Source of the DNA: Carboxylicivirga sp.
GTDB taxonomy: Bacteria > Bacteroidota > Bacteroidia > Bacteroidales > Marinilabiliaceae
Length of the DNA stretch: 60,919 bases
Assembly: GCA_025210475.1 (NCBI GenBank)
Contig: JAOARW010000048.1
Span: forward strand, 1-60,919
Direction: 5' to 3'
Shown here: positions 8,681-17,302 of the stretch, in pieces
Layout: each line of letters starts with the position of its first letter
Numbering within the stretch: the first letter of the stretch is position 1
Position numbers and translations under genes: made by a program
Notes under the pieces: model-generated
Told to the model about the DNA's origin: nothing
The model's database searches: none
Seen by the model: the letters and a program-made list of their open reading frames with translations, nothing else

Positions 8681-10654
8681 TTAATACTCTTCAATTTTAA
8701 CCTTAAGGTCTTTTTCTGATAAGCTGTACTTTCGCTTGTTACGCATCCAGTAATTAGCTATTTGCGTAGAGAGAATAAAAGTGATAATCATGTTATCGCG
8801 ATAACCAATATTAGCCGGAACACCATCTTTAAACTTATCCAAAAACCTTTTCAGAAAACGATATTCAAATAATCCATAATCATTTATCATTTCTTTGCTA
8901 AGAAAGAATGCACTATTGTCTGTTAGCTTTCCATTGACAATAAACGATCTTAAATCCGGAGACATGTAAGGTCGTTTGGGACGGTTTAAAATAGAAGATG
9001 GAATATGGTTCTTAAACGATTTTGTTAATAAATACTTCTGAGAAAAACCATTCATCTTAAATTTCTCATTAATGCAAAACAAATGATCAACCAAACGATG
9101 GTCCAAAAATGGATATCGTCCTTCAACACCATGTGCCAATGACATTCGATCTCCTTGAGAAGACAATAAATATCCGGCTAAAAGTGTTTTGATCTCAAGA
9201 AATTGGTTTTGTTGCAATAACGACCATGATTCATAATTTGATGGTAGTATTGATGACATTCCATCAATCATACCTTCCTCATTATACTTCAGTTTATAAT
9301 CCCGGTTAAAATAGTTCTTGATTATTTTATTGTTATTAATCCTAATATTTGTTGAGGCGAGCTTATTATTAACCTTCCCTAAGAATCCTTCATAAAACAT
9401 CTTCATCATTCCATACTGCCTTTCATCGCTGAAGTGATTCAAATGCGGATAAAGTTTTTTGATTAACTGCGGTCGTAAATTTGATTCTGGATACCTTGAC
9501 CAAAAATCCAACAGTTTTACTTCTTTGAATGAATCATATCCCCAAAGAACCTCATCGGCTCCTTCGCCGGTTAAAACGACCTTTATATCACTTTCTCGAA
9601 CTTTCTCAGACAATAAATATAAAGGCACAGCTGCTGTTCTAAACACAGGGCGATCGGTATGGTAAATGGCCTCCGGAAAATGTTTATCTATATTTTTGTG
9701 ATTAATTTTTAACGAATAATGATTGGAATTGATCTGTCTTACCATGTCATCCTGATAAGTTGACTCATCAAATTCCTTGTCATCGAAAGCGATTGAAAAA
9801 GTTTTAAACTGCTTTTGAGTGGTTTTATTCACCAAATGTGTAATAACAGAACTATCAATCCCTCCACTTAAATAAGCTCCAACAGGAACATCACTCCTTA
9901 AACGTAAACTAACAGAATTCTGCAATAAAAATTGAAACTCCTCTTCAATATCTTTGAATGATCGCTGATCATTAAAGTAGTTCTCCCCAAGCTCATAATA
10001 CTTCTTTTCCGTTTGCTTAATGCCATTTTTGTATTTGGCATAGCTACCACTCGGCAGCGACTTCACTCCTCGGTATATTGTATGATCAGAATAGGTATTC
10101 CAAAGAAGACAATGTTCAAATAATCGTTCTACATCAAATTCTCGTGAATAGTCTTTCAAATAGTCAAATGCTTTTAGTTCCGAAGAGAAATATATTTTTT
10201 GCTTATGCTCAAGAATGTATAATGGACGTATGCCAAAACGATCCCTGGCCACTATTAGTTCCTGTTTTTGTTTATCCCAAATTAGTATGGCAAATTGACC
10301 GTTAAAAAGCTTAAAACACTTCTCGCCATAATAAGCAAAAGCTTTAAGAATCACTTCTGTATCGCTGTTTGTTACAAACTGAATACCTTTCTTTTCTAAA
10401 TCCTTCCGAATTTCAATGTAGTTATATACTTCTCCATTAAAGGATATAACAAGATTTCCTGAAGTTAAAGGCTGATCGCCCGTTGCTAAATCTACAATTG
10501 ACAAACGGGCATGTCCCAATGCTATTTCCGAAGAAGCATAATATCCCCACCCATCAGGTCCACGGTGTCTAATTGGTGCAATCATATTTTGAATCTCGAC
10601 ACGACGTGACTCTTTGCAAGAATCAACTCCATATACACCGGCAATTCCACACAT
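8681..10654 (-). CDS. asnB: Asparagine synthetase homologue (glutamine-hydrolysing, class II amidotransferase)
   Basis: This 657-residue protein begins MCGIAGVYG, so Cys2 becomes the N-terminal nucleophile of the glutaminase after Met removal. RHRGPDG and FNGEVYNY complete the glutaminase pocket. The synthetase half has SGGIDSS at residues 263-269 for ATP pyrophosphate binding and LTGEGADEVLWGY later. Members either make asparagine or, in polysaccharide loci, amidate another carboxylate such as a uronic acid. Its place between an acyltransferase and a carrier protein suggests a sugar-modifying role rather than general amino-acid supply. The start is fixed by the Cys. Confidence 0.85.
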   Translation of the reverse strand: MCGIAGVYGVDSCKESRRVEIQNMIAPIRHRGPDGWGYYASSEIALGHARLSIVDLATGDQPLTSGNLVISFNGEVYNYIEIRKDLEKKGIQFVTNSDTEVILKAFAYYGEKCFKLFNGQFAILIWDKQKQELIVARDRFGIRPLYILEHKQKIYFSSELKAFDYLKDYSREFDVERLFEHCLLWNTYSDHTIYRGVKSLPSGSYAKYKNGIKQTEKKYYELGENYFNDQRSFKDIEEEFQFLLQNSVSLRLRSDVPVGAYLSGGIDSSVITHLVNKTTQKQFKTFSIAFDDKEFDESTYQDDMVRQINSNHYSLKINHKNIDKHFPEAIYHTDRPVFRTAAVPLYLLSEKVRESDIKVVLTGEGADEVLWGYDSFKEVKLLDFWSRYPESNLRPQLIKKLYPHLNHFSDERQYGMMKMFYEGFLGKVNNKLASTNIRINNNKIIKNYFNRDYKLKYNEEGMIDGMSSILPSNYESWSLLQQNQFLEIKTLLAGYLLSSQGDRMSLAHGVEGRYPFLDHRLVDHLFCINEKFKMNGFSQKYLLTKSFKNHIPSSILNRPKRPYMSPDLRSFIVNGKLTDNSAFFLSKEMINDYGLFEYRFLKRFLDKFKDGVPANIGYRDNMIITFILSTQIANYWMRNKRKYSLSEKDLKVKIEEY

Positions 10655-10730
10655 ACAATTTACTTATCTGAAATGTTTTAAATAATTTGAGGCGATGAGC
10701 ACTCAATAAACTATATACGAAATATGAATC

Positions 10731-11840
10731 CTACTTACGAAACTTTAGTTTAAGAGTTAAGAAATATGATTCGAAATATTTGAATGATAAATGAGAAACC
10801 AAGATCGTACCTAATATGCAAAAAAGGTTAACTAACAGTATCATCAAAAGCGATGACAAATTAAATATCCCCTGCAGCTTTAAGGCGATAAATAAAACCA
10901 GATTCAGCACAATCATATGGTACATGTAAATTCCATAAGAAACTTTTCCTAAGAAACGTATAATTGAGTACTTACCTCCCCGAATGTCGTCAATGACAAG
11001 ATTAACAATCACGAGACTAAAAAGTACCAACTCAAATACCTCAACAACTAATTCGTTGTTAAACCTAAACCAGTTACTTGTGAAATATAACACAAATACC
11101 AAATATATAATAAGACGTGCCCATAAGAATCTGAAAGACAATCGATATCCCATTATTGTTATGATTGCCATAAATCCACCTGCGGACATATAAAAATAAT
11201 AAAGCCAGTATTGCTTGAGAAAAGGAACGCTTGGAGAATGAAAAAGCAATAAATAGGCAACAGTAAATAATAGCAACACTTTAGCATATCTCCGAATAGC
11301 CAATATCGCTAAAAGAGGAGCTATCAATAAATAAAACTGTTCTTCAATGCCTATCGACCATAAAATCAGCAAAATCGAGCCTGGCTCACATTGGGCAACA
11401 AAAACATTTGGTAAAAATACTACATTTAAAACAATTGCATCCAGTAAGTTATAATCCACCTCATAACTAATCCCCAATTTTGGTAAAAGAAAATGATAAT
11501 AAACAAAACCAAATGTTAATACGGCATAATAAACCGGATACAAACGTAAAATTCGTCGGATATAAAAATTACGGATGTTGATGGATCCAAAATTCCTCTT
11601 TTCTTCATACAGCAAGCCGATTATCAAATATCCACTTAAAGTAAAAAACACTTTTACAGCTTCTGTTCCCCGATTTAAAAGTGGCCATTCATCAAAGTGT
11701 GGTAAGCCAACTGCTGTTGACAATTGAGGAATGTGGCAGAGAACAACGAGCATTGCCATCAATCCCCTGAGCATATCCAAACTTTGAACTCTATGCCCTT
11801 TTGATAGCACGACTAAAGCCTTTGTATGTGAAGAACTCAA
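10731..11840 (-). CDS. Acyltransferase family 3 membrane protein (OafA/YrhL type)
   Basis: This 369-residue integral membrane protein has about ten hydrophobic segments. It shows the family start RVQSLDMLRGLMAMLVVLCHI (proton-relay His after the first helix; the conserved Arg precedes it) and SIGIEEQFYLL, both usual in acyltransferase-3. Known members move acetyl or other short acyl groups onto sugars of O-antigen, capsule or peptidoglycan at the inner membrane. It is the probable O-acyl decorator of the block A polysaccharide. It lies 3 nt downstream of the beta-helix acetyltransferase gene. The donor may be acetyl-CoA; a carrier-bound donor is possible but unproven. Confidence 0.85.
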   Translation of the reverse strand: MSSSHTKALVVLSKGHRVQSLDMLRGLMAMLVVLCHIPQLSTAVGLPHFDEWPLLNRGTEAVKVFFTLSGYLIIGLLYEEKRNFGSINIRNFYIRRILRLYPVYYAVLTFGFVYYHFLLPKLGISYEVDYNLLDAIVLNVVFLPNVFVAQCEPGSILLILWSIGIEEQFYLLIAPLLAILAIRRYAKVLLLFTVAYLLLFHSPSVPFLKQYWLYYFYMSAGGFMAIITIMGYRLSFRFLWARLIIYLVFVLYFTSNWFRFNNELVVEVFELVLFSLVIVNLVIDDIRGGKYSIIRFLGKVSYGIYMYHMIVLNLVLFIALKLQGIFNLSSLLMILLVNLFCILGTILVSHLSFKYFESYFLTLKLKFRK

Positions 11841-11843
11841 GAG

Positions 11844-12473
11844 TTAAATCTTTTTGGCTGGGTTTCCAAAAACAGTACAACTACTTTTAATATTACGAAC
11901 AACCACGCTTCCGGAACCAATTGTCACTTTTTCTGTAATAGTGCGCCTGGGAATAATCGTTGCATTCGTTCCAATAAAAGTATCTTCTCCTATTTCGCAT
12001 CCCCCTCCAATATTAACATTTGCCATCAACGAACAAAAATCTCCGAGATGTGCATCATGCCCAATGGTTGAGTTTTCCAATATTGTTGAGAATTTTCCTA
12101 CTATTGCATTATTATTAACGAATGATCCTGCCAATATAATACATCCTTCTCCTATTTCGGTAAATTTACTTACTACGACACCAGGATCTATATAAGTGAA
12201 AAAATTAACCCTTCCTTTCAATCGCTGATAAATATTTTTTCGCGTATCTGAATGTCCAATGGCAATTATGGCCCAATCATTTTCGGTAAAATCATAGGAA
12301 TCAATATCACCAAGAATCTTATAATCTGACTTATAACCATTTAAAGTTGTCGGAGAATCATCAATAAAGCCAATTAAATCCCATTCGCGGTGTTGTTCAG
12401 GCACCCTGTCCAAACAAGATTCCAATCCTCTACCCAAGCCTCCGGCACCAACAATAAATAACCTTTTTTTCAT
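11844..12473 (-). CDS. NeuD/PglD-like sugar acetyltransferase
   Basis: Read from ATG 12473 this is about 209 residues: MKKRLFIVGAGGLGRG gives a small Rossmann-type N-terminal domain that binds the nucleotide sugar. The C-terminal half is a left-handed beta helix of hexapeptide repeats ending SVVVRNIKSSCTVFGNPAKKI. An upstream ATG at 12542 would add 23 residues not usual in the family, so I prefer 12473. Such enzymes acetylate an amine on UDP-sugars, or sialic-acid-like sugars in the NeuD group. A second member lies at 16071-16682, suggesting two distinct N- or O-acylations. Confidence 0.8.
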   Translation of the reverse strand: MKKRLFIVGAGGLGRGLESCLDRVPEQHREWDLIGFIDDSPTTLNGYKSDYKILGDIDSYDFTENDWAIIAIGHSDTRKNIYQRLKGRVNFFTYIDPGVVVSKFTEIGEGCIILAGSFVNNNAIVGKFSTILENSTIGHDAHLGDFCSLMANVNIGGGCEIGEDTFIGTNATIIPRRTITEKVTIGSGSVVVRNIKSSCTVFGNPAKKI

Positions 12474-12817
12474 CTGTTTAAATTTGTTTTCATTTGTCAG
12501 ATGGAACTCCCTAATAAATTTATTCATCCACTTGCAAGTCAATATGGATAATCAAATTTACATGGTCGTTTCATGTGTTTATGTTTTCTTACAATCCCAT
12601 TAATGTCATCCTTGAGTGTTAAGACTTTCAGATTGTGCCTTGTATCGTTTGTTTAATATCTTGATTAATAGTTAGTACTTCTTTCGTCAAAATAAAAATA
12701 AAGTTCACAAATAAATTTAACAATCCAATTATATATAATTATGGATAGACAATAAATTTACAAATCGCATTCCGCAATTCTATATTTAACTAAATCCAAA
12801 ATATTAATCCCGAACTA

Positions 12818-13054
12818 TTAATTTTCGAAATGACTGCTCCCTACTTTATTAATCAAATCAGCTGGTGTTGACAATAATTTTAATTCATCGGCACTAATTT
12901 GCATTTGAAATTTCTCGTCTATTAATGAAATCAGCACCAATCTTGCAACAGAATCCCACATTTCTAAACTATCAAATCTGGTATCCAAATTAAAATTTTG
13001 TTCTTCTATTTCCAATTCCTCCTTAATAATTTCTATAAACTCTTCCTTTTTCAT
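12818..13054 (-). CDS. Acyl carrier protein
   Basis: This 78-residue acidic protein has FDSLEMWDSVARLVLISLID; the Ser of WDS is the likely phosphopantetheine site. It lies 80 nt downstream of the KAS III gene, so an acyl-carrier function in a short chain-extension step is likely. After it comes a 275-nt non-coding gap before the acetyltransferase gene, the largest gap in this part of block A. Differences around the Ser from the other two carriers suggest separate partners. Confidence 0.8.
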   Translation of the reverse strand: MKKEEFIEIIKEELEIEEQNFNLDTRFDSLEMWDSVARLVLISLIDEKFQMQISADELKLLSTPADLINKVGSSHFEN

Positions 13055-13134
13055 AACAAAACTCTTTTCAAAATAAAATCCCCATTTTTACCCCAATTGA
13101 CTTGCTTTCTATTAGCTTAAACCCGTCATTTTCA

Positions 13135-14199
13135 TTAGTACTCTATCATCCTGCAAAAATCCAACTTACCAAATTTTAACAACATTGAACACCATGTCAG
13201 CCCAACACCAAATCCGGCCAAACATATCAGGTATTCTTCTTTTTCAGCTTCTTCACCTAAATTATACGTTATAACAGTTGGTACTGTAATGCCATTTGCA
13301 TTCCCAAACCGTTCAACAATATTATGTGGCATACGATCATATGAAACATCCATTCGATCGGCCAATTTTTTAAGCATAAATTTATTGGGTTGATGAAACA
13401 TAAAGTAATCCACATCACCTTTATCTACATTAGCATATTGTAGCAGGCTTTCAACCATATCAGGAACCTCTTTCTGCACAAAATTAAATACCGCATCCCC
13501 TTTCATACACAAGTGATCTAAAGCCCTTAGGTTTCCATTCTCGTCTTCTTCTAACACAGCCGTATCAGGTGATGATGGTATTTTAAATCCTCCTGCCGGA
13601 ATTATCAAAGCATCATAACGTGTACCATCCATCTTACTATTCGCGAAGATTTCATTTGGTTCCGCACTCTTTTCTACGATGGTAATGGATGCGCCATCTC
13701 CAACCAAAGGCCTGCTATTACGGTCTTTAATTGAAGTTTTGCTACTTAAAACGTCAGCATTCAACAAAATGACTTTGTTTATTGATTCCTGATCTAATAA
13801 AGCTAAGGCCTGCATCATACCAACTACATGGCCTGCACAGCCCTGGTTTATATCCAAACAAAATACATCGTGCTTCAGATTCAATTTTCCTTGTATAACA
13901 TTACTCGTTGGAGGTAATATATAGTCAGGTGATTCTGTTACCAATATTAATGCATCAATGTCACTTTTCTCTAAAAAGCCCTTTTCGAACAAGTAGTTTA
14001 AACCAAAAATACATAAATCAGATACGGTCACGCCAGGCTCTACTATTCTTTGCCTGTCATAGCCCATGATCTTACCAAGTTGCATGCTTTGTCGTTTCGA
14101 AAAATTATAATTATCAATCGTATCAACAAACTGAACTTCGTTTTTGGGAATAACCGTCAGCATTCCCGTTATCTTCTTATTTGTGTATTTTAAGTTCAT
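13135..14199 (-). CDS. 3-oxoacyl-ACP synthase III family protein (KAS III, FabH-like)
   Basis: This 354-residue thiolase-fold enzyme keeps a full catalytic triad: Cys121 in DINQGCAGHVVG, His269 in FMFHQPNKFML and Asn300 in RFGNANGITVP. KAS III enzymes start chains by condensing an acyl-CoA with malonyl-ACP; relatives act in secondary metabolism, some moving acyl groups to other acceptors. It is flanked on both sides by carrier-protein genes (12818 and 14207, the latter 8 nt away). This is a strong sign that it works on this cluster's own carriers and not in general fatty-acid synthesis. It could make a short hydroxy- or keto-acyl group for an amino sugar. Confidence 0.85.
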   Translation of the reverse strand: MNLKYTNKKITGMLTVIPKNEVQFVDTIDNYNFSKRQSMQLGKIMGYDRQRIVEPGVTVSDLCIFGLNYLFEKGFLEKSDIDALILVTESPDYILPPTSNVIQGKLNLKHDVFCLDINQGCAGHVVGMMQALALLDQESINKVILLNADVLSSKTSIKDRNSRPLVGDGASITIVEKSAEPNEIFANSKMDGTRYDALIIPAGGFKIPSSPDTAVLEEDENGNLRALDHLCMKGDAVFNFVQKEVPDMVESLLQYANVDKGDVDYFMFHQPNKFMLKKLADRMDVSYDRMPHNIVERFGNANGITVPTVITYNLGEEAEKEEYLICLAGFGVGLTWCSMLLKFGKLDFCRMIEY

Positions 14200-14206
14200 A
14201 GCTAAA

Positions 14207-14455
14207 TCATTCAGTATATTTTTTTACTAGCATACTTATTGAATCAATATTTTCAAAATTCTCGGGTAAAATATCGGTACCTTCAATTGAAATAGAGAAG
14301 TAACTATCTAATTCCGAAACCAATACAACCAAATCAAAAGAATCCAACAATCCATCTACAATAAAGTTATCGGATGCTTCGTAGTTTTCATCAGGTCTTA
14401 TTTCGCTAAGTATCTTTATTATTTCCTTCATTATTAATTGAATATTTTCAGGCAT
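14207..14455 (-). CDS. Acyl/peptidyl carrier protein
   Basis: This 82-residue acidic protein has IVDGLLDSFDLVVLVSELD; the Ser of LDSFDL is the expected phosphopantetheine site, in a context close to DltC- and NRPS-associated carriers. It lies 37 nt downstream of the amino-acid adenylation enzyme gene and 8 nt upstream of the KAS III gene in transcription order, so it is the obvious partner for loading by 14493-16016. Confidence that it is a carrier is high; the loaded group is inferred. Confidence 0.85.
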   Translation of the reverse strand: MPENIQLIMKEIIKILSEIRPDENYEASDNFIVDGLLDSFDLVVLVSELDSYFSISIEGTDILPENFENIDSISMLVKKYTE

Positions 14456-14492
14456 TATACCAACACTTCGAATTGGGTAGTATATTTCATTT

Positions 14493-16016
14493 TTAATTTT
14501 CCAATTGTACTTTTAAAGTATTCCGGTCAATTTTCCCATTCGCATTTAATGGCATTTTATTTAACTGAATAAATGAAGTTGGGATCATGTATTTTGGTAA
14601 TTTATTCATCAGGTACTTTCTGATCATACCTGATTCAATCTTTTCATCACAAGAGAAGAATAATACGATTTCCTTCTTATCGTTATTGTAAAGGACACAT
14701 GCATTATCTAACATATCCATACCTAAAACTGCAACTTCAATCTCTCCTAGCTCAATTCTGTAACCCAAGTGCTGAATCTGATTATCTTTTCTGCACAGAT
14801 AAATAATCTCACCTAATTCATTTAAATAGACAACATCTCCGGTTCGGTAAATCAATTCCGGGTAATGCTTATTCAAAGGGTTTTGAACAAAAGCCTGTGC
14901 TGTCTTTTCGGGATTATTGTAATAACCCAATGCCAAAGAACTACCCCTCACACATAACTCGCCCATTTCATTTACATTCGCCAATTCATTTCTTTCATTT
15001 AAAATTAAAACATCAGAATTGCGACACGGAAAACCAATGGGAACTGATTCTTCATCCGGAATTTCCCTTTCTACCACATAATAAGTACTATCAACAGTTG
15101 TTTCTGTGGGGCCATACATATTGATATACATTGGTTCTGGCAAATGCTTTCGCCAATAATTTAAATGCCGGGTAGACATCACTTCACCTCCAAAGAATAC
15201 TTTTTCTAAATGAGGTAAATTAATTGTTTCCAAAAGCTTGAAGTTTGCAACATTGACCAAAACCGATGGAACCCAAAAGAACATATTTACTTTAACTTTA
15301 TTAATATACTCCAGAAGTTTAGCTGGAAAGATAAATAGCTCTTCGGGTATAATAACCATAGTAGAACCCGTCGCCATCATCAAATAAATATCAAATACAG
15401 ATTGATCAAAGAATAATGGAGACTGATTGCCGATTACATTGCGATCATTAATCTCAAACCTTTCTATGGCCCAGTCAATATAATCGATCACGGCTCTATG
15501 AGGTATAACAACTCCTTTGGGAATACCGGTGGATCCGGATGTAAACTTGCAATAGGCAGGATTGGTATCAATATGATTAAGGGGCAATTGATAACTCACA
15601 TCCTCAGGTTGTATTGTTTGTATTAAGGGTTCAATTTCAATAATTTTATCTGCCGGATAATTGATCTTTAAAAGTTTTTCTTTTAAGGATTGATTTGTTA
15701 TAATAACTTGTGGTGACAGCGTTTTAATTATTGATTCAACTCTTTCGATTGGCGATTTAGAATCCAAAGGCACATAAAAACCACCCGAATATAGGATGGC
15801 AGTATAGCTAACAATGCTCTCAAGTGATTTAGGCAGGAATACGGCGATCGGTTGGTTATATATATCATTATTCTGCTTTTTAAGTTTGATTGATATACCT
15901 AAAGACTGATTGCGCAGTTCTGAAAAGGTCAATTGCCTGTTTTTGTCAATTATAGCAACCTTATCTTTATACTTAGCGTATGTTTTCTCTAAATATTGCA
16001 AGAGGTGTATCTTCAT
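14493..16016 (-). CDS. Stand-alone amino-acid adenylation enzyme (DltA/NRPS A-domain type)
   Basis: This 507-residue AMP-forming ligase has the length of a single A domain. Core motifs are A3 FTSGSTGIPKG at residues 158-168, A5 NMYGPTETTVDS, A7 YRTGDVVYL, A8 LGYRIELGEIE and A10 PLNANGKIDR with the catalytic Lys. In the A4 region, FFDQSVFDIY keeps the Asp that in GrsA and DltA binds the alpha-amino group, so an amino-acid substrate is favoured over a fatty acid. It should load the carrier encoded just downstream. DltB, the usual partner of DltA, is absent. The specific amino acid cannot be read reliably. Confidence 0.85.
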   Translation of the reverse strand: MKIHLLQYLEKTYAKYKDKVAIIDKNRQLTFSELRNQSLGISIKLKKQNNDIYNQPIAVFLPKSLESIVSYTAILYSGGFYVPLDSKSPIERVESIIKTLSPQVIITNQSLKEKLLKINYPADKIIEIEPLIQTIQPEDVSYQLPLNHIDTNPAYCKFTSGSTGIPKGVVIPHRAVIDYIDWAIERFEINDRNVIGNQSPLFFDQSVFDIYLMMATGSTMVIIPEELFIFPAKLLEYINKVKVNMFFWVPSVLVNVANFKLLETINLPHLEKVFFGGEVMSTRHLNYWRKHLPEPMYINMYGPTETTVDSTYYVVEREIPDEESVPIGFPCRNSDVLILNERNELANVNEMGELCVRGSSLALGYYNNPEKTAQAFVQNPLNKHYPELIYRTGDVVYLNELGEIIYLCRKDNQIQHLGYRIELGEIEVAVLGMDMLDNACVLYNNDKKEIVLFFSCDEKIESGMIRKYLMNKLPKYMIPTSFIQLNKMPLNANGKIDRNTLKVQLEN

Positions 16017-16070
16017 TGTTATAATTCTTGCGACTCTTTAAATTGTAGAGTCAATTTTCTGAATGAACTT

Positions 16071-16682
16071 TTATTTAGTATACTTAATGATACGACCGGG
16101 ATTACCAACAACAACCGCATAATCTGGCACATCACGTATTATAACAGATCCAGCTCCGATAATTGCCCATTTACCAATTTTAATTCCAGGAATTACAACT
16201 GATCCGGCCCCAACCATTGTTCCTCTGCCTACAGAAACATTACCACACAAAGTTGTTTGCGGGCAAATATGAGCGTAATCTTCAATTAAACATTCATGAT
16301 CAATAGAAGCCCCGGTGTTAACAATCACATGTTTACCTAATTGACTATCAACTTGAATAATGGAACTGCACATGATAACAGATCCTTCTCCTATTTTGGC
16401 AGAAGGAGAAATAAGGGCTGAGGGGTGTATAACTGTTCCAAAATTATCTTCAACTTTTAGCGAGACCACCTCTCTGGTATGATTATCACCGATTGATACA
16501 ATAACAGGATATTTATGCAATGCCTTCTGATAAGGTCCAATAACAGGCATCTCCTTAAAAGAATGCATTTCTTTGTTATCATCAAATATTCCAATTACAT
16601 CTCCTCCAATTGCTTTAATGCAATCAAAAATAACTTTTGCATGTCCACTGCCCCCATAAAGTAAGAATTGTTTATTTACCAT
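16071..16682 (-). CDS. PglD-like UDP-4-amino-sugar N-acetyltransferase
   Basis: This 203-residue protein has an N-terminal Rossmann-like part, FLLYGGSGHAKVIFD, and a C-terminal left-handed beta helix with IDHECLIEDYAHICP (the DHE-type catalytic His region of PglD), ending DYAVVVGNPGRIIKYTK. PglD acetylates the 4-amino group of UDP-sugars on the way to di-N-acetylbacillosamine. It overlaps the PglC-like initiator gene by 11 nt, the same pairing seen in pgl-type loci, which supports this role. The partner aminotransferase would be 4870-6003. Confidence 0.85.
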   Translation of the reverse strand: MVNKQFLLYGGSGHAKVIFDCIKAIGGDVIGIFDDNKEMHSFKEMPVIGPYQKALHKYPVIVSIGDNHTREVVSLKVEDNFGTVIHPSALISPSAKIGEGSVIMCSSIIQVDSQLGKHVIVNTGASIDHECLIEDYAHICPQTTLCGNVSVGRGTMVGAGSVVIPGIKIGKWAIIGAGSVIIRDVPDYAVVVGNPGRIIKYTK

Positions 16683-17280
16683 TTCCTTGCCATGCTTGGT
16701 TTGTTACTGCAGCTTCCGGACTTTCATCCTTAGCTATCAGCACATTAATAATTGATCTGTAAAAAATATTGCAATCTAATTTAAAACTTTGATTGTCTAC
16801 ATAATAAACATCCATCTCAAATTTTGATTCGTAGCTAATCGCATCTCTACCATTTACCTGAGCCCACCCCGTAATACCGGGCTTAACATCGTGCCTTCTG
16901 GCCTGCTCTTCATTATAAAGAGGTAAATAGCTCACTAACAATGGCCTTGGCCCAATTAGACTCATATCACCTTTTAATATATTTAATAACTGAGGTATCT
17001 CATCCAATGATGTTTTACGAACAATCTTACCAATAGTTGTAATGCGCTGATCATCGGGTAGTAATTTACCATCAGTATCCCTTTCATCGGTCATTGTTTT
17101 TAGTTTGATAATTGTAAATACTTTGCCCTTATAACCCGGTCGTTTTTGATAGAAAAATGGATTGCCTTTAATACTTATGAAAATAATAAGGCAAACGACA
17201 ATCATCACTGGCATTGATATAAGCAAAATTAGAGAAGCAGAAACTATATCTATTACTGGTTTAAAGAAATATCTGTACAT
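16672..17280 (-). CDS. PglC-like initiating phosphoglycosyltransferase (bacterial sugar transferase)
   Basis: This 202-residue monotopic membrane enzyme has an N-terminal re-entrant hydrophobic segment (about residues 8-35), then VFTIIKLKTM, the SLDEIPQ motif with the catalytic Asp-Glu pair, and LIGPRPLL and VKPGITGWAQVNGRD. It moves a sugar-1-phosphate from a UDP-sugar to undecaprenyl phosphate, starting the block A repeat unit. The short PglC form, without the large WbaP N-terminal domains, and the adjacent PglD-like gene suggest a bacillosamine-type first sugar. It is the only initiating enzyme visible in the window. Confidence 0.9.
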   Translation of the reverse strand: MYRYFFKPVIDIVSASLILLISMPVMIVVCLIIFISIKGNPFFYQKRPGYKGKVFTIIKLKTMTDERDTDGKLLPDDQRITTIGKIVRKTSLDEIPQLLNILKGDMSLIGPRPLLVSYLPLYNEEQARRHDVKPGITGWAQVNGRDAISYESKFEMDVYYVDNQSFKLDCNIFYRSIINVLIAKDESPEAAVTNQAWQGNGK

Positions 17281-17302
17281 GATAAGATGAATTAGTCTTT
17301 AA

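Noticed and set aside
11854..12195. 113-codon plus-strand frame over the acetyltransferase gene
   Set aside because: Antisense of the hexapeptide-repeat region, which gives long open mirror frames.
12553..12594. Possible promoter TAAATTTG on the minus strand before the 12473 gene
   Set aside because: The nearest TTG is 31 nt away, outside the normal spacing.
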